From assembly GCF_013294065.1 (NCBI RefSeq), contig NZ_JABSNM010000026.1, positions 1 to 52,162 of the forward strand: 52,162 nucleotides of DNA, written 5' to 3'. A program made the translations under genes and the position numbers. The stretch is from Sphaerotilus uruguayifluvii. GTDB taxonomy: Bacteria; Pseudomonadota; Gammaproteobacteria; Burkholderiales; Burkholderiaceae_C. The notes beneath the pieces are model-generated. The model was not told the origin of the DNA and did no database searches. It worked only from the letters and a program-made list of their open reading frames with translations. Shown piece after piece: positions 7,846-19,631 of this stretch; the first letter of the stretch is position 1; every line of letters starts with the position of its first letter.

Positions 7846-9495
7846 TCAGGTCGCCGCCGCGGCGCGCCGGGCTTTCATCTCGCGCCGCAGCGCGACCGCG
7901 TCGACGGAGGCCGGCGACGCACCGCCCCGCGCGTCCAGCCGGAACACCGCGACCGCCTCGGTGACGACCTGGGCCTGCACGGTGACCGACTCCGCGGCCG
8001 AGGACAGCTCGTCGACCAGCGCGGCGTTCTTCTGCGTCAGCTGGTCCATGTGGGAGACGGCCTCGTTGATCTGCGAGATGCCGTTGAGCTGCTCGGAGGT
8101 GCCGGCGCTGATGCCGGCCACCAGCTCGCTCATGCGATGCACCGCCGACTGTGCCTCCTCCATCGTGCTGCAGGCCCGGTGCGTCTGCTCCGAGCCGGCC
8201 TCGACCTTCAGGCCCGCGTCCTCGATCAGGTCCTTGATCTCGCGCGCGGCCATCGAGGTGCGCTGGGCCAGCTGGCGCACCTCGCCGGCGACGACGCCGA
8301 AGCCGCGCCCCTGCTCGCCGGCCCGCGCCGCCTCGACGGCCGCGTTGAGCGCCAGCAGGTTGGTCTGCAGCGCGATGCCGTCGATGACCTGCGTGATCTC
8401 GCGGATGCGCTGCGAGGCGTCGGCGATCGCGCTCATCGTCGAGGACATCTCGCGCACGGCCTCGGTGCTGCGCGCGGTCACGTCGGCGGCCTGGCGCGCC
8501 ACGTCGGCCACGTCGCGGGCGGTGTCGGCGCTGTGGCGGACCGTCTCGGTGATCTCGGCCATCGAGGCCGAGGTCTGCTCGAGGCTGGACGCCTGCGACT
8601 CGGTGCGTTCGGCCAGATTGCGGTTGCCGTCGGCCAGTTCGTTCGAGGTGTGCCGCAGCTGCTCGACGCCGGCGCGGGTGTCGCCGACGATGGCCAGCAG
8701 GTTGACCGAGAGCTGGTTGAGCGCACGCTCGAGCCGGCCGCTCAGTCCGCCGCCGCTGGCGGGCAGCCGGCCGGTCAGGTCGCCGGCGGCGAGCCGGTTG
8801 GCAAAGCGCAGCAGCCGGCGCAGCGGCTGGCCGCTCTGGCGCCGGATCAGGGCCGCCACGCCCAGCACGCTGGCGGTCGACAGCAGCGCCGCGCCCGCGG
8901 CGGATGCCGATCCTGGCCAGCTCGCCATCATCCAGGCCGAGCCCCAGCCGCCCAGCGTGGCCAGCAGGCACAGCGCCTGCACCCGCCAGTGCCCTTCCCC
9001 GTTCAGCCGCTCGCCCAGGCGGGCCAGCGCCCCCTGCGGCGCCAGCCGGCCGGCCTTCAGGCGCGGCCCGCCCCCGCCCTGGCGGGCGGCCTCGCGCATC
9101 GTCTGGTAGAGCGCCTCGGCCGCACTGACCTGCTGGCGATCCGGGACGGTGCGCACCGACATGTAGCCGACCGGCCGGTCGCCATCGAGCAGCGGGGTGA
9201 CATTGGCCATCACCCAGTAGTGGTCGCCGTTCTTGCGCCGGTTCTTCACCAGCCCCGACCAGGGCTCGCCCGCCTCGATGGTCTGCCACATGTCGCGGAA
9301 GGCCTCCTCCGGCATGTCGGGGTGTCGGATCATGTTGTGCGGCTGACCGAGCAGCTCCTCCCGGGCATAGCCGCTGACCTCGATGAAGGCCGGGTTGCAG
9401 TAGAGGATCCGCCCCTGCAGATCGGTGGTCGAGACCAGCGCCTGTCCGGCAGGAAAGGGGTATTCCCGCTGGGTGACCGGCAAGTTGGTGCGCAT
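7846..9495 (-). CDS. Aer-like PAS-domain methyl-accepting chemotaxis protein
   Basis: This 549-residue energy or redox chemoreceptor is predicted. An N-terminal PAS domain (about 1-125) carries the Aer-type pattern [30 protein letters not shown] and [11 protein letters not shown], which in Aer holds FAD. A membrane segment follows (about 170-215), then a HAMP-like stretch and the signalling hairpin [14 protein letters not shown] through [12 protein letters not shown]. No periplasmic sensor domain is present, as in Aer. The ATG at 9495 ([15 protein letters not shown]) is the family start and has an AAGGAA ribosome-binding site. FAD binding is inference from the family. The gene stands alone. 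Confidence 0.92.
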   Translation of the reverse strand: MRTNLPVTQREYPFPAGQALVSTTDLQGRILYCNPAFIEVSGYAREELLGQPHNMIRHPDMPEEAFRDMWQTIEAGEPWSGLVKNRRKNGDHYWVMANVTPLLDGDRPVGYMSVRTVPDRQQVSAAEALYQTMREAARQGGGGPRLKAGRLAPQGALARLGERLNGEGHWRVQALCLLATLGGWGSAWMMASWPGSASAAGAALLSTASVLGVAALIRRQSGQPLRRLLRFANRLAAGDLTGRLPASGGGLSGRLERALNQLSVNLLAIVGDTRAGVEQLRHTSNELADGNRNLAERTESQASSLEQTSASMAEITETVRHSADTARDVADVARQAADVTARSTEAVREMSSTMSAIADASQRIREITQVIDGIALQTNLLALNAAVEAARAGEQGRGFGVVAGEVRQLAQRTSMAAREIKDLIEDAGLKVEAGSEQTHRACSTMEEAQSAVHRMSELVAGISAGTSEQLNGISQINEAVSHMDQLTQKNAALVDELSSAAESVTVQAQVVTEAVAVFRLDARGGASPASVDAVALRREMKARRAAAAT

Positions 9496-9608
9496 GCAGT
9501 TTTCCTTCCCTCGGACTGCCTGATTGGGGGAACGACAGGAACACGTGCCTCGCGCGACAACGCGAGAACTGCGCAAGACTAGAGGGTGCCGGCCAGGATC
9601 GAAACCAC

Positions 9609-9630
9609 AAAAACCGCCCGGCCTCCGGCC
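9609..9630 (-). terminator. Weak terminator downstream of yihY
   Basis: On the - strand a short GC stem-loop (CCGG-agg-CCGG, 9618-9628) is followed by a GC step and then TTTTT. The stem is only four pairs, so it is a weak but well-placed end for the yihY transcript, 27 nt after its stop. Confidence 0.4.
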
Positions 9631-9656
9631 TTGCTTCGATTCAGGTCGGCGCGAAT

Positions 9657-10901
9657 TCAGCCAACGGAATCAGCCGCCTCGCCCCGACCTTCGCCCGGGT
9701 CGGGGCCCAGCGCATCGGCCAGATTCAGCAGGGCCAGGCCGGTGTGCCGCTTCAGCGGGGCGAGCAGCCCGTCGTCGGCGAGCAGCAGCCGCTCGACCAG
9801 CGGCGCCAGCGGCGTGACCTGCGGGTCGACCAGCAGCACATGGCGCGGCTCGCCCGGCTCGGCCAGCAGGGCGCACCAGTCCAGCCGCTGCAGCACCTCC
9901 AGCACCGGCTCGGCCTGCAGCGGATCCAGGCGCAGCCGCGTGCACAGCGGCAGCAGCGCCAGGCCGCGCTCCGGGCCGCGGCGGGCGCGGTCGAGCTCGC
10001 CCAGCAGCTCCAGCGCCAGCGTGAAGCGCCAGCCCGGCCGGTGCTCGCGGCGCACCACCCGGCGGTCCAGGCTCGGCGCGTAGGCGGCGATCACCGCGCC
10101 CAGCAGCACGATGACCCAGCCGAGATAGATCCACACCAGCAGGATCGGCAGCGTCGCGAAGGCGCCGTAGATGGTCGCGTAGGTCGAGGTCAGGCCGAGA
10201 TACCAGGCCAGCAGCCGCTTGGCGATCTCCAGCGCGACCGCGACGAAGCAGCCGCCCGCCAGCGCATGGCGCCAGCGCACCTGCGTGAAGGGCACGAAGC
10301 GGAACAGCGTCGCCATGCCGCCGGCCATCATGCCCAGCTCGAGCAGCCCCAGCAGCAGCGACACGCCCCCGGGCAGGGTCTCGACGACGCCGCGCGAGGC
10401 GCTCAGCGCGTAGGAGGTCAGCGACAGGCTGAAGCCCAGCATCAGCGGCCCGAGCGTCGCCGTCGTCCAGTAGACGAGCACGCGCCGGGCCAGCGGACGC
10501 GGCTGGCGCACCCGCCAGATGCCGTTGAGCGCGCGGTCGATGGTCAGCAGCAGCGCGATCGCGGTGAAGACCAGCACGACGAGGCCGACCGCGCCGACCC
10601 GGGTGGCCTTCAGCGAGAACAGCGTCAGCTGCTGCAGCACCGGCCGCGCGATCGCGTCGGGCACCAGGTTCTGCAGGAAATAGGTCTCCAGCGCACGCCG
10701 GAAGCTGGCGAACATCGGAAAGACGGTGAAGATCGCGAACGCGACCGTCAGCAGCGGCACCAGCGAGACGGTGGTGGTGAAGGTCAGGCTGCCGGCGATC
10801 ACGCCGAGGCGATCCTCGCGGAAGCGCTGCAGCAGCGCGGCCAGGGTCTCGCGCCACGGCGGGTGGGCCGCGGATCGGGAAAATGTCATGCCGGCTATCA
10901 T
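9657..10901 (-). CDS. yihY: YihY/BrkB-family inner membrane protein
   Basis: The protein has 414 residues. Residues 25-290 form the YihY/BrkB domain of about six membrane helices, with the family landmarks [21 protein letters not shown] near 32, [11 protein letters not shown] near 123 and [18 protein letters not shown] near 240. A soluble C-terminal extension of about 115 residues (rich in Leu/Arg/Glu, from [10 protein letters not shown]) resembles the winged-helix tail seen in many betaproteobacterial members. Biochemical function is not established, and the old ribonuclease BN label is not reliable. Either ATG at 10901 or at 10889 could be used. It is divergent from the DUF2069 gene with 33 bp between. 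Confidence 0.9.
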   Translation of the reverse strand: MIAGMTFSRSAAHPPWRETLAALLQRFREDRLGVIAGSLTFTTTVSLVPLLTVAFAIFTVFPMFASFRRALETYFLQNLVPDAIARPVLQQLTLFSLKATRVGAVGLVVLVFTAIALLLTIDRALNGIWRVRQPRPLARRVLVYWTTATLGPLMLGFSLSLTSYALSASRGVVETLPGGVSLLLGLLELGMMAGGMATLFRFVPFTQVRWRHALAGGCFVAVALEIAKRLLAWYLGLTSTYATIYGAFATLPILLVWIYLGWVIVLLGAVIAAYAPSLDRRVVRREHRPGWRFTLALELLGELDRARRGPERGLALLPLCTRLRLDPLQAEPVLEVLQRLDWCALLAEPGEPRHVLLVDPQVTPLAPLVERLLLADDGLLAPLKRHTGLALLNLADALGPDPGEGRGEAADSVG

Positions 10902-10934
10902 GCCAAAGCCCTGCGGCCCCGCCGATCACCCGAG

Positions 10935-11363
10935 ATGAAGAACGACACTCCCGCTCCCGACGATGTTCCCCGTGCCCCGACCGCGCCGGTGCGCCACAGC
11001 CGCTGGACGGCGCTGGCTCTGGCGCTGGCGCTGATCGCGCATGGCCTGCTCTGGGAGCTGCTGATCGCACCGACCGGCCGCGGCACGCTGGCGCTGAAGG
11101 TGCTGCCGCTGCTGCTGGCCCTGCCCGGCCTGTGGCGCATGCGCCTGTACACCTACCGCTGGCTGAGCCTGGCGGTCTGGCTCTACGCCGCCGAGGGAGG
11201 CGTGCGGGTCCTGGGCGAGCGCGCTCCGGCCGGCCCGGCGCTGGCGCTGTCGGAGATCGTGCTGGCCGTGCTGCTGTTCGCGGCCTGCGCCTGGCATGTG
11301 CGTGCCCGGCTGGCAGCCGGTCGCCTGCAGGTCGCAGAGAAGGCGGCCGAGCCCGCCGCATGA
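10935..11363 (+). CDS. DUF2069 family membrane protein
   Basis: This small 142-residue integral membrane protein has four hydrophobic segments (about residues 24-42, 52-68, 75-90 and 102-120). The patterns LIAHGLLWELLIAP, LKVLPLLLALPGL, YTYRWLSLAVWLYAAEG and LSEIVLAVLLFAACAWHVR match the DUF2069 family, which has no known function. The stop overlaps the start of the next gene (ATGA), so the two are translationally coupled. The family often lies next to yihY in Burkholderiales, as here. Confidence 0.85.
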   Translation: MKNDTPAPDDVPRAPTAPVRHSRWTALALALALIAHGLLWELLIAPTGRGTLALKVLPLLLALPGLWRMRLYTYRWLSLAVWLYAAEGGVRVLGERAPAGPALALSEIVLAVLLFAACAWHVRARLAAGRLQVAEKAAEPAA

Positions 11364-12796
11364 GCCTGGACACCTCGCAGTTCCTCGCGCATCTCGCCGC
11401 TCGGATCGGTGCGGCGCAGGTGCTGCGCGAGGGCGATCTGTCGGCCTGGACGGTGGACTGGCGCCGGCGCTGGCCGGGCCGCGCGCTGGCGGTGGCCCGG
11501 CCCGGCACGACCGAGGAGGTCGCGCAGGTGATGCGCCTGTGCGCCGAGCACCGCGTCGCGGTCGTGCCGCAGGGCGGCAACACCGGCCTGGTCGGCGCCT
11601 CGGTGCCCGACGCCAGCGGCACGCAGCTGCTGCTGAGCCTGCGCCGGCTCGAGCGGGTGCGCGCGATCGATGCTGCCAACCTGACGATGACGGTCGAGGC
11701 CGGCTGCGTGCTGCAGGCCGCGCAGCAGGCCGCCGAGGCCGAAGGGCTGTGGCTGCCGCTGAGCCTGGCCTCGGAGGGCAGCTGCACCGTCGGCGGCAAC
11801 CTGGCGACCAACGCCGGCGGCACCCAGGTGCTGCGCCACGGCAATGCACGCGAGCTGTGCCTGGGGCTGGAGGTGGTGACGCCGGCCGGCGAGATCTGGG
11901 ACGGGCTGTCCGGCCTGCGCAAGGACAACACCGGCTACGACCTGCGCCATCTCTACATCGGCAGCGAGGGCACGCTGGGCGTGATCACCGCCGCGGTCAT
12001 GAAGCTGCAGCCCCAGCCGGCGGCCACCCGCACCGCGCTGGCGGCCTGCGACTCGCTCGAGGCCTGCGTGGCGCTGCTGCGCCTGGCGCGCGGCCAGGCG
12101 GGCGATGCGCTGACCGGCTTCGAGGTGATCGGCCGGCATGCGCTGTCGCTGGTGGCACGGCATTTCCCGCAGATCGCGCAGCCGCTGCCGGCCTGCGCCT
12201 GGACGGTGCTGCTGGAACTCTCCGACAGCGAGGGCGAGGCCCATGCGCAGGGCCTGCTCGAGGCGCTGCTGGCGCGCGCGCTGGCGGCCGGCACGATCGG
12301 CGACGCGGCGGTGGCGCAGTCGCTGGCGCAGTCGCGCGCGATGTGGCAGCTGCGCGAGTCGGTGTCGGCGGCGCAGTCGGCCGAGGGCCTCAACATCAAG
12401 CACGACATCGGGCTGCCGGTGTCGGCGATTCCCGAGTTCGTGGCCCGCACGGACGCGGCGCTGCGCGCGCGCTGGCCCGGCGTGCGCCCGGTCACCTTCG
12501 GCCACCTCGGCGACGGCAACCTGCACTACAACGTGCAGGCCCCCGAGGGCGAGGATCCGAAGCGCTTCCTGGCCGAGCAGGAGGAAGCGGTCAACGCGCT
12601 GGTGCACGACGCGGTGCAGGCACACCGTGGCACGATCTCGGCCGAGCACGGCATCGGCCGGCTCAAGCGCGACGAGCTGCAGCGGCGCAAGTCGCCGGTG
12701 GCGCTGGCGCTGATGCGCTCGATCAAGCAGGCACTGGACCCGGACGGCCGGATGAACCCGGACCGGATGCTGCCGGTGGCGGGGCCGCCGGCCTGA
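11360..12796 (+). CDS. FAD-linked 2-hydroxyacid oxidase/dehydrogenase (GlcD/D2HGDH-like)
   Basis: This 478-residue soluble flavoenzyme is of the vanillyl-alcohol oxidase fold. The FAD-binding half contains PQGGNTGLVGASVP near residue 70 and SEGSCTVGGNLATNAGG near 138, followed by YDLRHLYIGSEGTLGVIT near 195. The C-terminal cap has the family motifs FGHLGDGNLHYN and ISAEHGIGRLK near the end. Family members oxidise D-2-hydroxy acids such as D-lactate, glycolate or D-2-hydroxyglutarate; the exact substrate is not determined. It overlaps the DUF2069 stop by four bases and ends 3 bp from the convergent DUF1178 stop. Confidence 0.9.
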   Translation: MSLDTSQFLAHLAARIGAAQVLREGDLSAWTVDWRRRWPGRALAVARPGTTEEVAQVMRLCAEHRVAVVPQGGNTGLVGASVPDASGTQLLLSLRRLERVRAIDAANLTMTVEAGCVLQAAQQAAEAEGLWLPLSLASEGSCTVGGNLATNAGGTQVLRHGNARELCLGLEVVTPAGEIWDGLSGLRKDNTGYDLRHLYIGSEGTLGVITAAVMKLQPQPAATRTALAACDSLEACVALLRLARGQAGDALTGFEVIGRHALSLVARHFPQIAQPLPACAWTVLLELSDSEGEAHAQGLLEALLARALAAGTIGDAAVAQSLAQSRAMWQLRESVSAAQSAEGLNIKHDIGLPVSAIPEFVARTDAALRARWPGVRPVTFGHLGDGNLHYNVQAPEGEDPKRFLAEQEEAVNALVHDAVQAHRGTISAEHGIGRLKRDELQRRKSPVALALMRSIKQALDPDGRMNPDRMLPVAGPPA

Positions 12797-12799
12797 CGG

Positions 12800-13297
12800 C
12801 TACTGCAGCGGCCCCTTCAGGCCCTCGGGCACCGACAGCGCGAAGACCTCGATGCCCTCCTCGCGCAGCTCGCGGCGCTCCTCGGGCGTGGCCTGACCGC
12901 GGATGCCGCGGGTCTCGGCATCGCCGTGGTGGATGCGCCGCGCCTCCTCGGCGAAGCGGCTGCCGACGTCCTCGGTGTGCGCGAGCACATGACGCACGGC
13001 CTGCAGGAAGATCGCCTCGGCCTGCTGCTGCTCCGGCGTCGGCGCCGGCGCGGGATGCGAGGCCGGCGCGACGGCGGGCCGGGATGCGGGCGCCCTGCCC
13101 TCGGTGCGGGACGAGGAGGCCGAGGTCGAGGTCGACAGGTTGAGTCGGGGAGCCGAGGGCAGGCGCACCACCTCGGCCGTGCCGCACAGCGGACAGCTCA
13201 GCAGGCCGCGCGCGCACTGGGACTGATAGTCCTCCTCGGACCCGAACCAGCCCTCGAAGCCGTGTCCGGCCACGCACTGCAGATCGAATACTTTCAT
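12800..13297 (-). CDS. DUF1178 family protein
   Basis: The protein has 165 residues. It begins MKVFDLQC, with Cys8 and then SCPLCGT near residue 34, a likely zinc-binding Cys set. A low-complexity Ser/Pro/Ala stretch (about 55-87) is followed by a helical C-terminal region with FAEEARRIHHGDAETRGIRGQAT and the ending EGLKGPLQ. These are the hallmarks of DUF1178, whose function is unknown. It lies 10 nt downstream of the NUDIX gene and appears to end the long complex I transcript, with no terminator before the convergent oxidase gene. Confidence 0.9.
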   Translation of the reverse strand: MKVFDLQCVAGHGFEGWFGSEEDYQSQCARGLLSCPLCGTAEVVRLPSAPRLNLSTSTSASSSRTEGRAPASRPAVAPASHPAPAPTPEQQQAEAIFLQAVRHVLAHTEDVGSRFAEEARRIHHGDAETRGIRGQATPEERRELREEGIEVFALSVPEGLKGPLQ

Positions 13298-13307
13298 GGC
13301 AGCGGAA

Positions 13308-13928
13308 TTATCGGACCGCGCCCCAGTCGTCCGCGCTCTTCCAGCTCAAGTCCCAGCGGCCGGCGCGCCATTGCTGGATCCACAGCAGCGCGATCATCGT
13401 CTTGGCGTCGGTCACCTCGCCGTCGCGGATCCAGTCGGAGAGCTGCTGCTCGCTGGCGGCGAAGACGTCGAGGAACTCGCCCTCGTCGAGCCGGCGCTCG
13501 CCGACCGTCAGGCCGCGCGCGAACCAGATCTCGATGCGCTCGTCGGAATAGGCGATCGCGTTGCGCAGCTCGCCGGCGCAGGCCCACTCGGTCGCGGTGC
13601 AGCCGGTCTCCTCGAAGAGCTCGCGCACGCCGCAGGTGATGCCGGCCTCGCCGGCATCGATCTTGCCCGCGGGGAACTCGATGAAGGCGCGGTGGTGCGG
13701 ATAGCGGTACTGGCGCTCGAGCAGCAGGCGGCCGTCGTCGAGGATCGGCACCACCATGACCGCGCCCGGGTGGACGATGTATTCGCGGTAGGAGGCCGAG
13801 CCGTCAGGCAGCCGCACCTCGTCGTGCATCACCTGCAGGAAGCGGCCCGAATGGGCCAGCGTCGAGCTCAGGCGCTGCTCGCGCAGGTGGTCGTCGCCCT
13901 CGGGCAGGTCGGCAAGCTCGGGCAGCAT
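13308..13928 (-). CDS. NUDIX hydrolase, ADP-ribose pyrophosphatase type
   Basis: The protein has 206 residues. It carries an intact NUDIX box at about 88-110 (GKIDAGE, then REL and EETGC), with E106/E107 as Mg-binding residues. The preceding VHPGAVMVVPILDDGRLLLERQYRYP and following A-Y-S-D-E-R motif match ADP-ribose pyrophosphatases of the NudF/YffH group, which split ADP-ribose or related nucleoside diphosphate compounds. It sits between DUF2818 and DUF1178, immediately after the nuo operon. A link to NAD turnover is plausible but inferred. Confidence 0.9.
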   Translation of the reverse strand: MLPELADLPEGDDHLREQRLSSTLAHSGRFLQVMHDEVRLPDGSASYREYIVHPGAVMVVPILDDGRLLLERQYRYPHHRAFIEFPAGKIDAGEAGITCGVRELFEETGCTATEWACAGELRNAIAYSDERIEIWFARGLTVGERRLDEGEFLDVFAASEQQLSDWIRDGEVTDAKTMIALLWIQQWRAGRWDLSWKSADDWGAVR

Positions 13929-13962
13929 GGGATCGGTCGGTTGACGGCGGCGCCGGGAAGGA

Positions 13963-14262
13963 TCAGCGATGGCGGCGCAGGTAGCGCCAGACGAAGCCCG
14001 GAAAGGCCAGCGTCAGCATCATGCACAGCAGCACCGCGTAGAACTGCCAGCCCTGCGGCGCAGCCTGGCTGCCGCTGGCCTCCAGCGCCCGGCCGATGCC
14101 GATCACCACGCCGGTGTAGAGCATCAGCTCGACCAGCCGCCACGCGACGCCCTTGGGCTCGCGCCGCGGGCCGAAAGCAAAAAGCCGTTCGTTGAGGAAC
14201 GGCAGGTTGGCCAGCACTGCCGCAAGCAGCAGCACCAGCCACACGGAGGCGGAGGAAATCAC
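13963..14262 (-). CDS. DUF2818 family membrane protein
   Basis: The protein has 99 residues and about three membrane segments (4-22, 42-60 and 73-92). The family pattern is SSASVWLVLLLAAVLANLPFLNERLF and the ending is FPGFVWRYLRRHR. It starts with GTG at 14262, preceded by GAGGTGA at good spacing, and begins 28 nt after the nuoN stop. DUF2818 genes follow nuoN in many betaproteobacteria, so a supporting role for complex I is a reasonable guess, but no function is known. Confidence 0.85.
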   Translation of the reverse strand: MISSASVWLVLLLAAVLANLPFLNERLFAFGPRREPKGVAWRLVELMLYTGVVIGIGRALEASGSQAAPQGWQFYAVLLCMMLTLAFPGFVWRYLRRHR

Positions 14263-14290
14263 CTCTGGGTCACCTCGGTCGACACGCGGC

Positions 14291-15772
14291 TCAGGTCGCC
14301 AGCGCCTTGACGATGGCCTGCGCGCAGACCGTCATCAGGCCGCCGGGCACGATGCCCAGCACCAGCACCGCCGCGCCGTTGAGCGACAGCACCGCACGCG
14401 CGCCACCGGCGGTGACGATCGCGCTGCTGTCCTTCGGCTCGTCGAAGTACATGACCTTGACGACGCGGATGTAGTAGAAGGCGCCGATCAGCGACATCAC
14501 CACCGCGAAGATCGCCAGCTGCAGCAGCACCGGGTCGTTGGTCGAGACCAGCGCCTGCAGCACCGCGAGCTTGGCGTAGAAGCCGACCATCGGCGGCACG
14601 CCCGCCAGCGAGAACATGAAGATGGCCATCACGGCCGCCAGCATCGGGCTGCGCTTGTGCAGGCCGGCCAGGTCGGCGATCTCCTCGGCCTCGAAGCCGT
14701 CGCGCGCCATCAGCATGATCAGGCCGAAGGTGCCCAGCGTCGTGACCACGTAGGTCAGGATGTAGAACATCGCCGAGCTGTAGGCGTTGGCGGCCGACAG
14801 CGTGTTGCCGTTGACCACGCCCGAGATCAGGCCGAGCAGCAGGAAGCCCATCTGCGCGATGGTCGAGTAGGCCAGCATGCGCTTGAGGTTGGTCTGCGCG
14901 ATCGCCGCCAGGTTGCCCACCGCCAGCGAGCACACCGCCAGCACGCCCAGCATCTGCTGCCAGTCCACCGCGAGGCCCAGCATGCCGTCGACCAGCAGGC
15001 GCATGGCCATGCCGAACGAGGCGATCTTCGGCGCGCCGGCGATCAGCAGCGTCGCGGCCGTCGGTGCGCCCTGGTAGACGTCCGGCACCCACATGTGGAA
15101 GGGCACGGCGCCGAGCTTGAAGGCCAGGCCGGAGACGATGAACACCAGACCGAAGGTCAGCACCTGGCGGTTGGCCTCGCCCTTGGCGATGACCTGGAAG
15201 ACCTGGCCGATGTCGAGCGTGCCGGTCGCCCCGTACAGCATCGACATGCCGTACAGCAGGAAGCCGGAAGCCATCGCGCCGAGCACGAAGTACTTCATCG
15301 CCGCCTCGGTCGACTGGGCATGGTCGCGGCGCAGCGCCACCAGCGCGTACAGCGACAGGCTCATCAGCTCCAGGCCGAGGTACAGCATCAGGAAGTTGTT
15401 GCCCGACACCATCACCGAGATGCCCAGCAGCGACAGCAGGCTCAGGGTGTAGAGCTCGCCCTTGAGCATGTCGCGGCTCTCGGCATAGGGGCGCGCGTAG
15501 ACCAGCGTGACGCCGACGGCGATCACCGCGAACAGGGCCAGCAGATGGCCCATCGGGTCGGAGACCACCATGCGGTTCATCGCATAGTAGGTCTGCCCGT
15601 CGTTCAGGTAGACCCAGTGCATCGCGCCGACGGCAGCCAGCGACAGCAGAGACAGCAGGTGCGTCGGGGTGCGCTTCGGATCGGTGACGAAGAGGTCGGC
15701 CAGCGCGACCACGCAGGCCATCACCAGCAGGAGGATCTCGGGATACACCGCGAGCCAGTTCATTGCAGTCAT
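14291..15772 (-). CDS. nuoN: NADH-quinone oxidoreductase subunit N
   Basis: This antiporter-like membrane subunit of complex I is one of three Mrp-type proton-pumping subunits. It has 493 residues with about 14 membrane helices. Conserved landmarks are the LELMSLSLYALVAL helix, the AMKYFVLGAMASGFLLYG segment, the lysine helix LAFKLGAVPFHMWVPDVYQGAPT and the AYSTIAQMGFLLLGL region. It is the last nuo gene, 19 nt behind nuoM. The ATG at 15772 has a GGAG upstream; an in-frame ATG three codons on (MNWLAVYPE) is an alternative start. Confidence 0.97.
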   Translation of the reverse strand: MTAMNWLAVYPEILLLVMACVVALADLFVTDPKRTPTHLLSLLSLAAVGAMHWVYLNDGQTYYAMNRMVVSDPMGHLLALFAVIAVGVTLVYARPYAESRDMLKGELYTLSLLSLLGISVMVSGNNFLMLYLGLELMSLSLYALVALRRDHAQSTEAAMKYFVLGAMASGFLLYGMSMLYGATGTLDIGQVFQVIAKGEANRQVLTFGLVFIVSGLAFKLGAVPFHMWVPDVYQGAPTAATLLIAGAPKIASFGMAMRLLVDGMLGLAVDWQQMLGVLAVCSLAVGNLAAIAQTNLKRMLAYSTIAQMGFLLLGLISGVVNGNTLSAANAYSSAMFYILTYVVTTLGTFGLIMLMARDGFEAEEIADLAGLHKRSPMLAAVMAIFMFSLAGVPPMVGFYAKLAVLQALVSTNDPVLLQLAIFAVVMSLIGAFYYIRVVKVMYFDEPKDSSAIVTAGGARAVLSLNGAAVLVLGIVPGGLMTVCAQAIVKALAT

Positions 15773-15791
15773 GGGGTGCAGCGCTCCGTGA

Positions 15792-17264
15792 TCACAGTTT
15801 CGAGACGCCGACGTGGCGGATCAGCTCGGTCACCGAGACATGCATCACGTCGGTGAAGGGCTTCGGATACAGGCCCATCACCAGCGTGCAGATCGCCAGG
15901 ACCGCCAGGATCGTGAATTCGCGGGCGTTGATGTCGGTGAGTTCGCGGACGTGGTCGTTGGTGACGTCACCGAAGTAGACGCGCTTGACCATCCACAGCG
16001 TGTAGGCGGCGCCGAAGATCAGCGCGGTGGCCGACAGCAGGCCGATCCAGAAGTTGTACTTCACGCCACCCAGGATGACCATCCACTCTCCGATGAAGCC
16101 GGCCGTGCCCGGCAGACCGCAGTTGGCCATGCCGAAGAACACCGCGAAGGCCGCGAACTTGGGCATCACGTTGACGACGCCGCCGTAGCTGGCGATCTCG
16201 CGGGAGTGCACGCGGTCGTACAGCACGCCGATCGAGAAGAACATCGCGCCCGACACGAAGCCGTGGCTGATCATCTGCACCAGGCCGCCGGAGATGCCCA
16301 GCTCGCTGAAGTAGAAGAAGCCCAGCGTGACGAAGCCCATGTGGGCGATCGACGAGTACGCCACCAGCTTCTTCATGTCGTGCTGGACCAGCGCGACCAG
16401 ACCGATGTAGATCACGGCGATCAGCGACATCGTGATGATCAGCCAGGACCAGTGGTGCGACGCGTCCGGAGCGATCGGCAGCGAGAAGCGCAGGAAGCCG
16501 TAGCAGCCCAGCTTCAGCATGATCGCGGCCAGCACCATCGAGCCGCCGGTGGGCGCCTCGACGTGGGCGTCCGGCAGCCAGGTGTGCACCGGCCACATCG
16601 GCACCTTCACCGCGAAGGCGGCCAGGAAGGCGAAGAAGATCAGCGTCTGCACGTCCATCGGCAGCGGCAGCTTGTGCCACGCCAGGATGTCGAAGCTGCC
16701 GCCCGACTTGTAGTACAGGTAGACCAGCGCGATCAGCGTCAGCAGCGAGCCCGCCAGCGTGTACAGGAAGAACTTGATCGCGGCGTAGACGCGGCGCGGA
16801 CCGCCCCAGATGCCGATGAGGATGTACATCGGGATCAGGGTCGCCTCGAAGAAGATGTAGAACAGCAGGCCGTCGACCGCCGAGAACACGCCGACCGTCA
16901 GGCCGGACATGATCAGGAAGGCGCCCAGGTACTGGTGCGGGCGGTCGGTGATGACCTCCCAGCCCGCGCCCACCACCAGCACGGTGATGAAGGCGGTCAG
17001 CAGCACGAACCAGACGGAGATGCCGTCGACGCCGAGGTGGTAGTTGACGTTGAAGCGCGGGATCCAGCTGATCTTCTCGACGAACTGCATCGCGGCAGTG
17101 CTCGTGTCGAAGCCGGTGATCAGCGGAATCGTCACCAGGAAGCTGATGATCGAGCCCGCCAGCGCGATCCAGCGCGAGGTGCCGGGCTGGTCGTCACGGC
17201 CGATGGCCAGCAGGATCACGCCGAAGAGGATCGGGATCCAGATCGCAAGGGAGAGGTATGCCAT
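15792..17264 (-). CDS. nuoM: NADH-quinone oxidoreductase subunit M
   Basis: This is the second Mrp-like proton-pumping subunit, 490 residues and strongly hydrophobic. It shows the expected YHLGVDGISVWFVLLT, the FFEATLIPMYILIGIWGG helix with its conserved Glu, AFAVKVPMWPVHTWLPDAHVEAPT and AYSSIAHMGFVTLGFFY. Length and motifs are normal for the family. It is 18 nt downstream of nuoL. Confidence 0.97.
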   Translation of the reverse strand: MAYLSLAIWIPILFGVILLAIGRDDQPGTSRWIALAGSIISFLVTIPLITGFDTSTAAMQFVEKISWIPRFNVNYHLGVDGISVWFVLLTAFITVLVVGAGWEVITDRPHQYLGAFLIMSGLTVGVFSAVDGLLFYIFFEATLIPMYILIGIWGGPRRVYAAIKFFLYTLAGSLLTLIALVYLYYKSGGSFDILAWHKLPLPMDVQTLIFFAFLAAFAVKVPMWPVHTWLPDAHVEAPTGGSMVLAAIMLKLGCYGFLRFSLPIAPDASHHWSWLIITMSLIAVIYIGLVALVQHDMKKLVAYSSIAHMGFVTLGFFYFSELGISGGLVQMISHGFVSGAMFFSIGVLYDRVHSREIASYGGVVNVMPKFAAFAVFFGMANCGLPGTAGFIGEWMVILGGVKYNFWIGLLSATALIFGAAYTLWMVKRVYFGDVTNDHVRELTDINAREFTILAVLAICTLVMGLYPKPFTDVMHVSVTELIRHVGVSKL

Positions 17265-17282
17265 GTTCTGATGCCTCCCCGC

Positions 17283-19304
<2,022 letters not shown>

Positions 19305-19325
19305 TTTCTGGTTTTCCCCTTGGCG

Positions 19326-19631
19326 TCAGCCCTTCAGCGAATCGAGCTCGTCGACGTTGATCGTCGAGCGGTTGCGGAACAGCACGACCAGGATGGCCAG
19401 ACCGATCGCGGACTCGGCCGCGGCCACCGTCAGGATGAAGAACACGAAGACCTGGCCGGCCATGTCACCCAGGTAGTGGGAGAAGGCCACGAAGTTCAGG
19501 TTGACCGACAGCAGCATCAGCTCGATGGCCATCAGCAGCACGATCAGGTTCTTGCGGTTCAGGAAGATGCCGATCACCGACAGCGCGAACAGGATCGCGC
19601 CCAGCGTCAGATAGTGTCCGAGGGTGATCAT
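19326..19631 (-). CDS. nuoK: NADH-quinone oxidoreductase subunit K
   Basis: This 101-residue subunit has three membrane helices and the two conserved glutamates needed for proton transfer, in [21 protein letters not shown] and [19 protein letters not shown]. It is homologous to MrpC. The start codon overlaps the nuoJ stop (ATGA on the - strand), which indicates translational coupling. Confidence 0.97.
   Translation of the reverse strand: MITLGHYLTLGAILFALSVIGIFLNRKNLIVLLMAIELMLLSVNLNFVAFSHYLGDMAGQVFVFFILTVAAAESAIGLAILVVLFRNRSTINVDELDSLKG

Noticed and set aside
10902-10934. Missing wrbA between yihY and DUF2069
   Set aside because: Some relatives seem to carry a flavodoxin-like gene here, but that is only from memory and its absence alone is not a reliable finding.
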